Notes under the pieces: model-generated
The model's database searches: none
What the model was told of the DNA's origin: nothing
What the model saw: only the letters and a program-made list of their open reading frames with translations
Position numbers and translations under genes: made by a program
Assembly: GCA_016710325.1 (NCBI GenBank)
Contig: JADJXK010000001.1
Coordinates: 124,001-188,000, forward strand
Length of the DNA: 64,000 nt
Direction: 5' to 3'
Source of the DNA: Candidatus Leptofilum proximum
GTDB taxonomy: Bacteria; Chloroflexota; Anaerolineae; Promineifilales; Promineifilaceae
Shown here: positions 42,701 through 50,420 of the stretch, piece after piece
How the letters are laid out: every line of letters begins with the position of its first letter
How positions within the stretch are numbered: the stretch's first letter is position 1

Positions 42701-42813
42701 GCAGGAACCGTCGTTGTCGCCGGCTCTTCCCTCCGGCAGGCCACCAACACGAAAACTGCAATGATGGTGAACACCATCAAATGGCGCCCCTGCTGCTTTA
42801 ATAAGTTAATCAT
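36733..42813 (-). CDS. Alpha-2-macroglobulin-like surface lipoprotein without thioester
   Basis: 2026 residues. Start at 42813 is preferred because GAGGTG lies five bases ahead. Lipoprotein signal FTIIAVFVLVAC (lipobox LVAC). Three Ig-like (Big_5) domains, about 60-420, with DQPMDRTSVE- and NMPMDRARTE-type motifs. MG domains follow, including YLITDRPIYRPGDTVYFRG (about 705) and REVYQPGETATYTI. The A2M core is near 1290-1400 (AYWEAVVTTDANGTATVSV) and the alpha/alpha toroid region near 1480-1800. Where thioester family members have CxEQ, this one has ACAYGFADRLLS, so the covalent trap is absent. Possible role: non-covalent protease inhibition or periplasm-like defence. Confidence 0.88.
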   Translation of the reverse strand: MINLLKQQGRHLMVFTIIAVFVLVACRREEPATTTVPAETPTVVVTPSPVAEESVTQSGFDWPPQVVYSSPLPGEEAALDGAITIRFDQPMDRTSVETAFVISEAHGAAQGEAQAVRGSFTWPRDDTIIFTPSGKLERQQLYRVQIGTEAKGMNGRSLEDPVTLELETVGYIAASQVIPAPDTGDVQTDSAITVLFNRPIVPLTASGQQVDLPQPLTFDPPLEGAGEWVSTSIYRFVPDGPLAAGTTYRASVNAGLEDITGAVLGEDFTWNFTTVVPSVAGVYATKVLWTLREDNPEMSLLDTGFVVDFNMPMDRARTERAITLNPNTDLAFTWSNDDRTALITPTLPLELDTIYELTVSTAARSASGSAAPEHEAINAFHTVPFPAIDNIYPEAGEEVPFIFASGAGISFVSLMDRETLVDQIKIEPAPDPEQVEYGFNFFEYQDGLITGSYSSSVHVNFPWQPQTTYTVTVPATAADIYGNTLGEDYVYSFTTSAVPAVVSLNLPYYLSQLTASYPTTVEIGYRSTAQVDVALYDLGLPLDYLNDLYRVGDPQVSLGAPTRTWNFPVEKSDNVNVLEVPLADGGVLPTGVYMVTADSIEPTPQEYFYYQENARNLLIVADTNVVVKETFGMVHVWATELETSAPAGGRQITVYNKRGQEIGQATTDSSGLAQVPYTTPEENYLPGVLAVSNAPGAAGFGVGASDWDLSVQPYEFGLHDFSFVDEVPVAFYLITDRPIYRPGDTVYFRGILREQNYGRYAISQHESVSLRVVYTSPYYETEDREVPLNPEVDENGNFSGEFTIPEEWALGSYTLITDEPGVQGERAFTVAEYRAPEFIVSATPAAVDVLRGEAVDVTVEAGYFFGGPATDLRVYYTVMAERYYLHWDGPYYSFNDESGGAQQVLTGEGVTDADGRLTITLPPNLLNDLPAGSWIINLEATVYDVSEFGVSTRTSLVQHGANTYVGIAPTDTLNPAGTAAEFNLITVGWDQQPHPDMPVEVIFYHREWRSERVAGFAQYVTEWTAVDTEVARVQVTTNDDGEGTAVFTPEEGGEYVAKATVTDSDGNTLTSTAFLWVTDPNYSGWRTAERERRMEMAADKESYSVGDTANILVQSPFDGPVNAWLIIERGMVIEERLVTLENRSQTIEIPISANYAPNVYVSLVAVQGTLGQTAFADIRLGMAELEVNPEQLSLNVAITADREVYQPGETATYTIQVSDYQGRPVQADVSLALVDLAVLSLKPDNAPPILDAFYFDQPFRSRLGSGLFYSGEGLELEFPEAFFGGGGGDGGVGSSESLALEDDDARKNFRDTAYWEAVVTTDANGTATVSVDLPDNLTTWRMSAKAATADTLVGQSFSDVISTKALLIRPVTPRFMVVGDTMELGAIVNNNTGLSQTVTVRLDAAGVTLQADAEQTITIPAAGSQLVRWPVMVEDVETADLTFRAGNDQYSDASKPTLGIGPEQLIPVYRYTGEDIVGTSGMLPGPGRRVEGVLLPPGLDERQGTVEVAINASLAAALMDALAYNEDYDFSPACAYGFADRLLSASSIVYALDELNVSDPALRHRLSTLANQDIAALEGLQIDDGGWGWCSGDRSDAFLSGQVIFALLMAERAGFFAESTVLDRAADYLERQVIPAGSLDEGWEMGQQAFYLYILAERGNHQTTALAHALFTKHRDRLDPYAKAYLVMVYELTGNSGSPVQQSLIADLNDTANLSAAGAHWENIQQDWSNLSSDISGTAVILSTLLRVDPDNQILPNVMRWLMVARTASHWPSTTETAWSIHALADWMVASGELNADYEYLFQANMEPLAEGAFNQDNLDDTVNVSIPLEALRHEDVNFLDFQHINGTGNLYYTAYLDALVDTETVSAASRGITVQRTYFDAACDPEAETCEPITSLAAGQQVRVQLTIIAEHDLLYAIVEDYIPAGAEAVDPGLETSASNLEGSVSREDDREGYWGWWFFNRIEYRDEKVVFYSEFLPAGTYQYTYFLQTTIPGVYQVRPSLARQAFFPEVFGRSEGLSFVIEMP

Positions 42814-42834
42814 TGCACACCTCATCTTGACAAT

Positions 42835-44817
42835 CTAGAGAAACAGCTGGCTTACGGCCGACAAGGCAATGCCGAACAGAATTAGTCCGGCGATAACGGC
42901 AATAACAATGGCGACAAGATTGAGCCTGCGGCTGGGTTCGATGCTCTGGCCCCGCAGCATCTGCTTGAGTGACTGTACAGTTTGCCGGATCAGGTCATCT
43001 TGTTCCCAGGGCTCAACGCCGACCCATTCCCATCCCTCTGGCCGCACGGGCAGCAGCAGCTTGCGGGCCGGACTCTGGCGCAGGGCCATTACAACTTCCG
43101 GTTTCCCGGCCTGGCCGTCCCAGGTCATCGTCCACGGGCCGATAATGACATCAGCCTCACTGAGCAGGGATGTGGGCGCAGCGACATCTCCTGCGTCCAT
43201 GGCTGTAGCGGCCGCGGTCGTCAGACCAACCGGCTGCCAGGTGAGTTGGGGCAATTCTTGTCGCAGCTGATCAAGGAGAAGGCGCCCTAATCGACCGTTT
43301 CCCCCATCCACCACCGCCACACGCCAGTCTGCCACTTCATCTGCTTCTGCAGCCGCTTCCAAACGGCCGTCCCGGCGCAAAATGCTGCCGTGATATAGCC
43401 AGACGGCAACAGCGATCAGGGTAAAGGCGATGGCATGGCCCAGTTCAATAAACAGGTTGAGCGTGGTGCGCGCCTCAAGGGCCAGGCTCACCAACTGGTA
43501 GACGATATAAACGGCGCTGGTGAGTACCGTCATTGTGGCCACGAACAGGTAGAAGTAAAGGTAAACCTTTCGTATTTGCGAGGAACGCTCAGACCCGCCA
43601 CTTTCGTCCTCAGCCGCCGCCTTCTGCGCCTGGCGCCAGGGAAGTAACCAGACAGGCAGCCCGACAAGCAGCGCGGCGGTGAAATCGGCTAACTGGTGGC
43701 GAAGATCGGCAATGAAGCCTTCTCCGGCCAGGGAGCGAATGAGCACGCTGATAATGCCGCTCAGACCGACCAACAGCGCGGCCAATCCGACCCCGGCAAC
43801 TAAATAAAGATAGAGACGTCGTACGGCCGCCTGGCGTGGTTGTTCAACAATAACGGCCGTATCTCTATACAAAACAGCAGCATGATAGGCCCACAAAACG
43901 GCCGTACCAACAATAACGGCCAGCGAGCGGTGGCTGTCACCTGCCGAAGGCAAGTCGAGCAGCCGATCGAAAATACCGGCTAAAATGCCTGCGGCGTTGG
44001 TTACCACCAGCACAACCCCGATGAAGACGGCCAGGTAAAGGTAAAAGTGGCGCAAGGCGGAGGCTTGCTCACGACCGTCCAGCGCAAAAGCAGTTTGTGC
44101 CTGACGCCAAAAAACCAACCACAACACAAGGCCGAGGAGAAGCCGGACCAATTCTTTGGGCAGGTGGTTGGGGGCGGGGCTGCTAACGGCCGTATCCACC
44201 CCAACTTGAAACAACAGCCAACTCACCAGGGCAATGATGCCTGATATCGTCATTACCAGGCCGATGGCGCTGAAGCCATAGATGTACAGGCGCCGTACCG
44301 TCAGCGAAGCTGCTTCTGGCTCACCAATAGTCTGAGCATCGGCAGCCTCCGTTCGCCAGTGGTAAAACCACAACAGGGCCAGAACCATGAGGGTGAGGCC
44401 ATGATAGACAATGGCGTTGCCCGGTTCCAGAGCAGGAAAGACAAACTGGTTCCTGGTCACACCTAACAAAGGCCGCAACACGGAATCGAGCAGGGAAAAG
44501 GCGTTGGTGAGGAATGGGGTTAGAAAGCCGGCCATCATACCATAGAGGTATAGACATCGTAGCTCGGCGCTGCGTTCGCCTCGGTCCCGTACAGCCAGAC
44601 GTTCTGCCCAAAGCCAGTGCACCAAATAAATGGGCAGGCCAATCACAATGATGGCAATTTGCAACGCGACGGCTCTGGCGTCGAAAGAAACAAAGCCGCT
44701 TCCCGGCCCCAAACCGGGTACCAGCAGATTACGCAGCAGCGTAATCACAGCCCAGGCAACAGCCTGCAGACTGATGGCATTTACCAGAAAAATATACCAG
44801 CGACGTATGTTGGTCAT
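42835..44817 (-). CDS. DUF5671-domain multi-pass membrane protein
   Basis: 660 residues; start at 44817 has GAGG upstream and follows the previous stop by seven bases. About four repeats of a membrane unit, each with a conserved loop: RCLYLYGMMAGFLTPFL, RRLYIYGFSAIGLVM, RHFYLYLAVFIGVVL, RRLYLYLVAGVGLAAL, RKVYLYFYLFVATMTV. A soluble C-terminal part (about 540-620) contains RVAVVDGGNGRLGRLLLDQL and ends in a last membrane helix. The C-terminal piece might bind nucleotide, but that is only a resemblance. Lies just upstream of the alpha-2-macroglobulin-like gene (21-base gap), so probably works with it. Confidence 0.82.
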   Translation of the reverse strand: MTNIRRWYIFLVNAISLQAVAWAVITLLRNLLVPGLGPGSGFVSFDARAVALQIAIIVIGLPIYLVHWLWAERLAVRDRGERSAELRCLYLYGMMAGFLTPFLTNAFSLLDSVLRPLLGVTRNQFVFPALEPGNAIVYHGLTLMVLALLWFYHWRTEAADAQTIGEPEAASLTVRRLYIYGFSAIGLVMTISGIIALVSWLLFQVGVDTAVSSPAPNHLPKELVRLLLGLVLWLVFWRQAQTAFALDGREQASALRHFYLYLAVFIGVVLVVTNAAGILAGIFDRLLDLPSAGDSHRSLAVIVGTAVLWAYHAAVLYRDTAVIVEQPRQAAVRRLYLYLVAGVGLAALLVGLSGIISVLIRSLAGEGFIADLRHQLADFTAALLVGLPVWLLPWRQAQKAAAEDESGGSERSSQIRKVYLYFYLFVATMTVLTSAVYIVYQLVSLALEARTTLNLFIELGHAIAFTLIAVAVWLYHGSILRRDGRLEAAAEADEVADWRVAVVDGGNGRLGRLLLDQLRQELPQLTWQPVGLTTAAATAMDAGDVAAPTSLLSEADVIIGPWTMTWDGQAGKPEVVMALRQSPARKLLLPVRPEGWEWVGVEPWEQDDLIRQTVQSLKQMLRGQSIEPSRRLNLVAIVIAVIAGLILFGIALSAVSQLFL

Positions 44818-44824
44818 GGCAACC

Positions 44825-45316
44825 TCACTCACATCCATCTTCATGCGTCCAGCAGTAGAGCAGGTAGCTTTCCGCCTCGATAATAAGCCATCTATCGCCG
44901 CTGCGTTCAAGGGTCATGGTAAACTGGCGCGTGTATTGATTATTGTTAAACAACCCGCTGTTGTAAAAACTGGTCTCCTGCACAACGGCCGTTGCCTGAC
45001 GACCGTTGATCTGGCCCGATTCCACCAACAAGGTCACGTCCTCATCCAGGCGAAACTCCCAACGGTATTGCGCTATATCATCAGAGAATTCGGCCGCACT
45101 GGCCGGGTAGTTCACCAGATCCGGGGAGAGATACCTGTAAGCACGCTCATATTCCCCCTGCCGCAGGGCCAGCAAATAGTTGTGCACAACACCCTCCGGC
45201 GTGTCATCGGGCCGGTAGGTCGGTTGCGGCCGTCGCAGGACAACCACAAAGGAGATGATTACCAGGAGCAGCACGCCGGCTACAATTCCTATAAGAAACC
45301 TGTCATTGCCTTTCAT
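44825..45316 (-). CDS. Membrane-anchored NTF2-like hypothetical protein
   Basis: 163 residues from ATG at 45316 (GAGGTTG upstream). One membrane helix FLIGIVAGVLLLVIISFVVV (7-26), then PEGVVHNYLLALRQGEYERAYRYL, here VVHNYLLALRQGEYERAYRYL shortened, the pattern of an NTF2-like/DUF4878 fold, and TRQFTMTLERSGDRWLIIEAE near the end. Likely an extracytoplasmic accessory protein. First gene of the transcript that leads to the DUF5671 and alpha-2-macroglobulin-like genes. Confidence 0.65.
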   Translation of the reverse strand: MKGNDRFLIGIVAGVLLLVIISFVVVLRRPQPTYRPDDTPEGVVHNYLLALRQGEYERAYRYLSPDLVNYPASAAEFSDDIAQYRWEFRLDEDVTLLVESGQINGRQATAVVQETSFYNSGLFNNNQYTRQFTMTLERSGDRWLIIEAESYLLYCWTHEDGCE

Positions 45317-45870
45317 AATTTTCAACCTCGTTGATACAGATACAGGAAAACGTTTCCAATGGAGAATTACCGCAATTGACACCTCCGCGCAGTAAAATGC
45401 AAGCGTACATGCTACTCATCACGAAGAAGCCAGGTGGTGCTGTAGGTTTTGGAGTTTCTTCAGGGGATGCTGTGTCGGGTATGCTGATTGACTCTGTAAG
45501 CTGCCGGCACCATCGGCGCGACACTTATTCTAAGCTTATATGATACAGTCCCGGCGCAATCTTGCCTGATGCAAGATTGCCGCTTGGGCTACGCCAACCG
45601 TACTGTAAGCCTCAGGAAACCACAATCTCTAGATACGGCTTGGCACCAAACAGCGCGCCATCCGGCGCGGACAGCGGCCAGTGCCGCGTACCCCCATCCC
45701 GCCATGACTTGTATACCCCAACGGCCGTCGTAACCATTCCGTAACAAAAATGTTGCTGCAATACTCCTTGTAATACTTAAAGTAGGTGGATCAACTCGGG
45801 TTTTAATTTTTGGGTGGCAAATAGGCCAGTATCAACCAATGAAACAGCAGATTACCCAACGATACGCGAG
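45317..45870. other. Gene-free stretch upstream of the surface-protein operon
   Basis: About 550 bases with no credible reading frame, RNA gene or long repeat. One ACGGCCGT lies near 45721. It presumably holds the promoter of the minus-strand surface operon, but no convincing -35/-10 pair was found. Confidence 0.5.
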
Positions 45871-46230
45871 CTAGCTAAACGGCCGTTCCCAATGATTGTC
45901 CGCCTTCAGGTTTAGCTCATGGGCCAATTGCGCCTGGTCAACCGCCTCTTCCGCTCGTCCCAGGTTCGTCTGGGCACGGGCAACCGTACTCAAACTATCC
46001 GCTTCCAACGCCTGGTGGCCAATCGCCCGGCACACCTCAACCGCTTCCAGACCATGCGCTTCAACATCCGGCCATAACCCTAGCCCTCCTTCAATAAAAG
46101 CCAGCGTGTTCAGGCATCGTGCCAGGAGATCAGGTTGATTTAGTTCACGCGCCAGGGTCAGCGCCGGTTTGGCCTGGAGGTAAGCAGCTTCCATGTCAAA
46201 CGTATAAACAATAGGGCTCAATATGGATTT
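45871..46230 (-). pseudogene. TPR-repeat fragment fused to the end of an IS1595-type frame
   Basis: About 105 residues of tetratricopeptide helices (FDMEAAYLQAKPALTLARE, GHQALEADSLSTVARAQTNL, AEEAVDQAQLAHELNLKAD), of the kind found in AfsR/MalT-like ATPase regulators. They read on in frame from the C terminus of the transposase, which is not a natural arrangement, and end at TAG/stop at 45871 far short of a full array. So a TPR gene lost its 5' part at the insertion-sequence border. The fragment contains an ACGGCCGT octamer, as native genes here do, while the transposase part does not. Confidence 0.7.
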
Positions 46231-46990
46231 CAAGGAGCTACGAGAATCTCCACAAGCGAAGGCAAAAAGTGCTTTGCCGCGCTTGCGAGCATTATGGACA
46301 AACTCGAAGAATCCCAGGTAAATTGGTAACTTTTCTTGCCAAATGCTGCGATGAGGACGCAGCCATGACCTTAACAACGACCAAAATCCCTCAATAGTGT
46401 TGGTATGCACTTCATGAAAACCATCTCCATATTGCGCTGGATGAGACCCAAAATAGGTGGCTTTTCTTTGGCTAAAGTGCCCCGTCCTCGACTTCCCTTG
46501 AGCCGATTGCGTCGACCCTTTCGCCCTTTGGCGGCCACCGCTTGCGGATAGCCGTTATGACCGGCAACGACATACACTTCATCAAACTCGACTTCGCCAC
46601 TCAGGGTGACTTCTTTTTTTTCTCAACAATGCCGGAACGCAATTGCCCGGTCATGTGTTGGACATCATCTTTGTTGACACCTAATTCGGCAGCGATTTGT
46701 CTGTTTGATAGATTGAGACCCATCAAATACAGACACAGCATCCACACCTGCAGTGGCTGATGATGCCCAGCGAATATGGTATTGGTCAAATCATCGAGTT
46801 GCCGGTCACACGCTTTGCATATGTAGCGTTGCCGGTGCCGCGAACTGTTATGGAATCCGCGTTTCTTGACCCAGAAGTGGTCACAAGGGGCGCAATGCAG
46901 CTCATTGTGGGCCATCGCCAGTTTCGCACCATTTCATAGCATTTCACCTCATCGATTAAGTTCAGAATGTTTAGCATAGCAAGACCGTCC
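46231..46990 (-). mobile_element. Degenerate IS1595-family insertion sequence
   Basis: Transposase pieces in three frames. N-terminal piece 46601-46915: zinc ribbon CAPCDHFWVKKRGFHNSSR with YICKACDRQ and a helix-turn-helix NRQIAAELGVNKDDVQHM. The middle piece runs to 46440 with VEFDEVYVVAGHNGYPQAVAA and KEKPPILGLIQR. The C-terminal piece from 46410: HTNTIEGFWSLLRSWLRPHR, the ISXO2/IS1595 DDE signature. The first break is at a run of eight A followed by G (near 46617). The second coincides with loss of roughly 70 residues of the DDE domain, so the element is dead. TTAGCATAG/CTATGCTAA at 46971 and 47002 may mark its end. Confidence 0.8.
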
Positions 46991-47376
46991 TTGGTTTTCG
47001 TCTATGCTAAATGCTATTTTGTTTTTTCCAACTTGGCTCTGATCCTTGGAATCCATCAAGAGCCTTATCTATAACATAGCATTGGGTAGGAAAGTACAAT
47101 CGCCACATTGTCGCTTGCCTAAAGTCATGTCAGGAACTAAAGTAAACGAAGTGGCTTCTCCACATATTCCGGATTTGGACGATGCTCTCCGCTAGCATAC
47201 CACTTATTTCGGGACTTCTTAATCCCCATTGCAGATGACCACAACAAATATGACCTTCTTCACTTCCTGTCTGCCCCGATTTGTGAGATGGTTTAATGTG
47301 CGAATTCGAAAGAGTTTGTACCTGAGCCGCATGGAGATCATTTTTAACGGAATTTGTTGGTTTGTATTGAAGGCAG
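46991..47376. other. Gene-free leader region of the sensor kinase
   Basis: Apart from the CTATGCTAA inverted repeat at its left end, nothing could be assigned. A 68-codon open frame at 47229-47435 overlaps the kinase start and has no protein-like features. Confidence 0.5.
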
Positions 47377-49431
47377 ATGATAGCAATATATTTATTGTAT
47401 GGATTGGCGTTTTTCAGCCTGGGTCTAGCGGCTAGCCTTCAGCTTCGCCATGATGATGAGTTACTGCTGCGCAAGCAGCTGCCCTGGCTGGCGGCCTTTG
47501 GCTTTGCCTACGCCGCCAGTGCCTGGCTAGATCTGTTTCAAACTTATGGCGCCAATCCGGCCAGCAGTGACATCATAAACGTCGCCCGAATGATCCTGCA
47601 GCCGCTCAGTGGTTTGTTGCTGCTGGTATTTGGCTGGGGTGTGCTCACCAAGCTCTCGCCGCTGCCCAAGTGGACCTATCTGCTGCCCGGCTTACTGATT
47701 CCCCCCACAGCCTTTGTCATTACCTATGCCGCCACGACGTTTGTGACGCCTTCCCCCATAGAGATTCCCATCGACATCTGGTCTCGCTATTTGTTGTATC
47801 TACCGGGCAGCTTCATGGCTGGCGTTGGCTTTTTGCGGCAGTGGTGGCAGCAGAAAGGCCTGGGTTACTCAGACGTGGCTGGCTTAATGCTGGCTACGGG
47901 CGTGGCATTTTTGTTTGAAGCGTTCGTGGTAGGGTTGGTGGTCCCTGCTGCACCTCATGGCCCGGCCTCTTACTACAATTACAACCGCACGGTCTACAAT
48001 GCGTTCACGGGGGAGCAAATAGAAACGGAAGAACCGTTTGGGTTGATCAATTGGCTAGACTACGACCGGGTTTTAGAAACTACGGGCCTGCCAATCCAAT
48101 TCTGGCGTATGCTGTCGGCCCTGGCGGTGACGACGTTTGTGGTGAAGGGTCTGGCCGTATTCGACACAATTCGTGACCGGCAGATGCGCGCTCTGCAGCA
48201 GGAGCGAGACCGGGCTCAGCAGATGGCTTTTGAAGCGCAGATTACCGCCCGGCAAACGGCCGAAAACTGGACCGAAGCGCTTATCAACATTAGCCGCCAC
48301 ATTGCCGAGCTCAACGATGTAGATGATATTTTGCTCTACATTGTCGATAACGGCCGGAAACTGCTGCACTCCAACTTCATGGGTCTGGCCGTGCTTAACG
48401 GGGATGCGCTGGATCTGGAGCTGAAGTGTTATGCTAATAACGATCGCGCCCGCATGATTGATGTGCCGCTCAAGATAAAAAATCCCCTCATCCTGGAAAC
48501 GCTGTTTCTCTCCAAGTCGTGCTGCTTTCCTCAAGAAGATCCACCCGGCAGCTTTGAAGATCTGTGCTTTTTTGTTGATAAGCCGGCACAAACGGCCGCA
48601 GCCGTTCACCTGGACCTGGATGAACATCCCATCGGCGTATTGTGGATCGCCCGGCACGAGGGCGGCCCTTATTCTGAGACTGACCTGATCTGGCTGGAGT
48701 GTTTGGCCGATCAGGTGGTTATTGCTATTCAGCATGGTCTGATGACATCACAGCTGCAGTCGTTTTCCGTTATTGAGGAACGTGGACGCATTGCCAGAGA
48801 AATGCATGATGGTCTTGCCCAAGTATTGGGCTACCTGAATTTACAGGTGCAAACGCTGGACACCTTGCTCAAGCGAGGTAAGCAGGAAGCCCTGCAGGCG
48901 GAATTGGACCAGATGCGCCAGGCTATCCAGACGGCCCACGCCGACGTACGGGAAAACATCCTCAGTTTGCGCACCACTCTGGCCAACGAAAAGGGGCTGA
49001 TTTCGGCAATTGATGAATATTTAAACGAATTTGGCATTCAAACGCGCATCGAAACCCAATTCCAAAACGAGGTGGTTGGTCCGCTGAACCTGGCATCACT
49101 GGCAGAGGTGCAGCTGGTGTGCATCTTGCAAGAGGCGCTGACCAATGTGCGCAAGCATGCGCAGGCCAGCTGTGTACAGGTACACATTGCCCAAAAGCTG
49201 GGTTTGAATCAGTGTGAGTATCTGTTGATGGACGTTACGGACAACGGCGTCGGGTTTGTGGAAAAGAACGGCAATCGCAGCTTTGGTCTACAAACGATGC
49301 ACGAGCGGGCGCTGGCGGTTGGTGGCGAACTGGTTGTGCAATCCGTTCCTGGCCACGGTACGTCGCTTATCTGCCGTTTGCCCTGTTTGTCGGAAGAGGG
49401 GTTGAGGAAACAGAACCTGGTTTTCCAGTAA
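47377..49431 (+). CDS. NarX-type membrane sensor histidine kinase
   Basis: 684 residues. Seven hydrophobic segments in the first 260 residues (IYLLYGLAFFSLGLAASL, LSGLLLLVFGWGVLTKL, WTYLLPGLLIPPTAFVITYA and others), then a coiled linker. A GAF-like domain (about 300-455) contains a Cys pair in LSKSCCFPQ. A HisKA_3 domain has phospho-acceptor His 477 in AREMHDGLAQVLGYLNLQVQ. The HATPase domain has CILQEALTNVRKHAQAS, DNGVGF and SFGLQTMHERA. It pairs with the LuxR-type regulator at 50421, and a DmsC-like gene lies between. Both precede dmsABC, so it probably senses quinone redox state or an electron acceptor. The Cys pair could be redox-active, but this is inference. Confidence 0.92.
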   Translation: MIAIYLLYGLAFFSLGLAASLQLRHDDELLLRKQLPWLAAFGFAYAASAWLDLFQTYGANPASSDIINVARMILQPLSGLLLLVFGWGVLTKLSPLPKWTYLLPGLLIPPTAFVITYAATTFVTPSPIEIPIDIWSRYLLYLPGSFMAGVGFLRQWWQQKGLGYSDVAGLMLATGVAFLFEAFVVGLVVPAAPHGPASYYNYNRTVYNAFTGEQIETEEPFGLINWLDYDRVLETTGLPIQFWRMLSALAVTTFVVKGLAVFDTIRDRQMRALQQERDRAQQMAFEAQITARQTAENWTEALINISRHIAELNDVDDILLYIVDNGRKLLHSNFMGLAVLNGDALDLELKCYANNDRARMIDVPLKIKNPLILETLFLSKSCCFPQEDPPGSFEDLCFFVDKPAQTAAAVHLDLDEHPIGVLWIARHEGGPYSETDLIWLECLADQVVIAIQHGLMTSQLQSFSVIEERGRIAREMHDGLAQVLGYLNLQVQTLDTLLKRGKQEALQAELDQMRQAIQTAHADVRENILSLRTTLANEKGLISAIDEYLNEFGIQTRIETQFQNEVVGPLNLASLAEVQLVCILQEALTNVRKHAQASCVQVHIAQKLGLNQCEYLLMDVTDNGVGFVEKNGNRSFGLQTMHERALAVGGELVVQSVPGHGTSLICRLPCLSEEGLRKQNLVFQ

Positions 49432-49452
49432 AGAATCATAAGTAGAAAGGTT

Positions 49453-50373
49453 ATGAACGTACGGGAATGGGCTTTACCTGTCTATACCATTTTGATGCAG
49501 CTGGCGCTGGGTACCCTGTTGAGCCTATGGCTGACTCGGGTCTTTGCTACGCGGCGGTACGGCCGTTCCACCATCGAACACATTACTAGAATTCCTGTAT
49601 CAGCCGTATTGCTCACCATTATTGTGGCCATCATTGGTTCACACTTTCACCTGAGCAGGCCCATGCTTTCCATGCTGGCTGCCCTGAATGTGCACTCGTC
49701 CTGGCTTAGTCGAGAAATCTTCTTCACCATTTCGTTCCTTTTGGTAACGGCCGGCCTGACCTACTTGCAGTGGCTGGTGCCGGGGTTTGACCGGCTGAAA
49801 ACGATGCTGGGTTGGGTCAGTATTGTCTTTGGCATCCTGAGCGTTTACTGCATGTCAAAAATCTACCTTCTGCCTACCCACTCTTCATGGAACTCACCAG
49901 TGACGGTCATCTCGTTTTTCCTCACGGCGCTGCTGCTGGGGATAACGACCGTTGCCGTTCTGCTGGTAATGGATCTGAAAATCTCTGAAGTAGCCGATGA
50001 CACAGAAACGAGCGTGCGCCGACAGCTCATCCAGCACACATTTGTTAGGCTAGCATGGGTAGCCTGGATAACGGCCGTAACCCAACTGCTGCTTAATTTG
50101 TATGTTATCGTCCAGCTAAACCAGGGTGATATTTCGGCCCAAACAAGCCTCATGCTCATGCTGGGACTGTACCAGCCTCTGCTTAGTATGCGCTATATCA
50201 CCCTCTTCACCGGCGTTGGCTGGTTTAGCCTGGCCGCGTTTGTCTTACTCCGCCAAAGAAAAGTAAATTACGAAATTTCCACTCCGGTTTACCTGGCCTG
50301 CTTGTTGGTGCTTATTGCTGAAATCTTGGGACGTTTCCTGTTTTATGCTACACACGTCCGGGCAGGCATCTAA
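49453..50373 (+). CDS. Stand-alone DmsC-like membrane anchor protein
   Basis: 306 residues with eight membrane helices, of the DmsC family that anchors DMSO-reductase-type enzymes and oxidises menaquinol. It matches the downstream dmsC over its length: MNVREWALPVYTILMQLALG against MNTKEWALIIFTVLAQMSVG; SHFHLSRPMLSMLAALNVHS then SWLSREIFFTISF; and the ending EILGRFLFYATHVRAGI. No catalytic or Fe-S subunit gene adjoins it. It sits between a sensor kinase and its regulator, so it may have been recruited as a quinol-binding sensor part. Confidence 0.88.
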   Translation: MNVREWALPVYTILMQLALGTLLSLWLTRVFATRRYGRSTIEHITRIPVSAVLLTIIVAIIGSHFHLSRPMLSMLAALNVHSSWLSREIFFTISFLLVTAGLTYLQWLVPGFDRLKTMLGWVSIVFGILSVYCMSKIYLLPTHSSWNSPVTVISFFLTALLLGITTVAVLLVMDLKISEVADDTETSVRRQLIQHTFVRLAWVAWITAVTQLLLNLYVIVQLNQGDISAQTSLMLMLGLYQPLLSMRYITLFTGVGWFSLAAFVLLRQRKVNYEISTPVYLACLLVLIAEILGRFLFYATHVRAGI

Positions 50374-50420
50374 ATTTGTGGTTTTCGCGGAGAAGCGCCT
50401 TCTCCGTAAAGGAAAAATCC

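Noticed and set aside
44820..44910. Longer N terminus for the DUF5671 protein
   Set aside because: Extra residues overlap the preceding gene; the inner ATG at 44817 has a ribosome site and starts at the first membrane helix.
46601..46915. Programmed -1 frameshift at A8G in the IS1595 transposase
   Set aside because: The slip site is good, but a second frame break and a deletion of catalytic residues show the element is dead.
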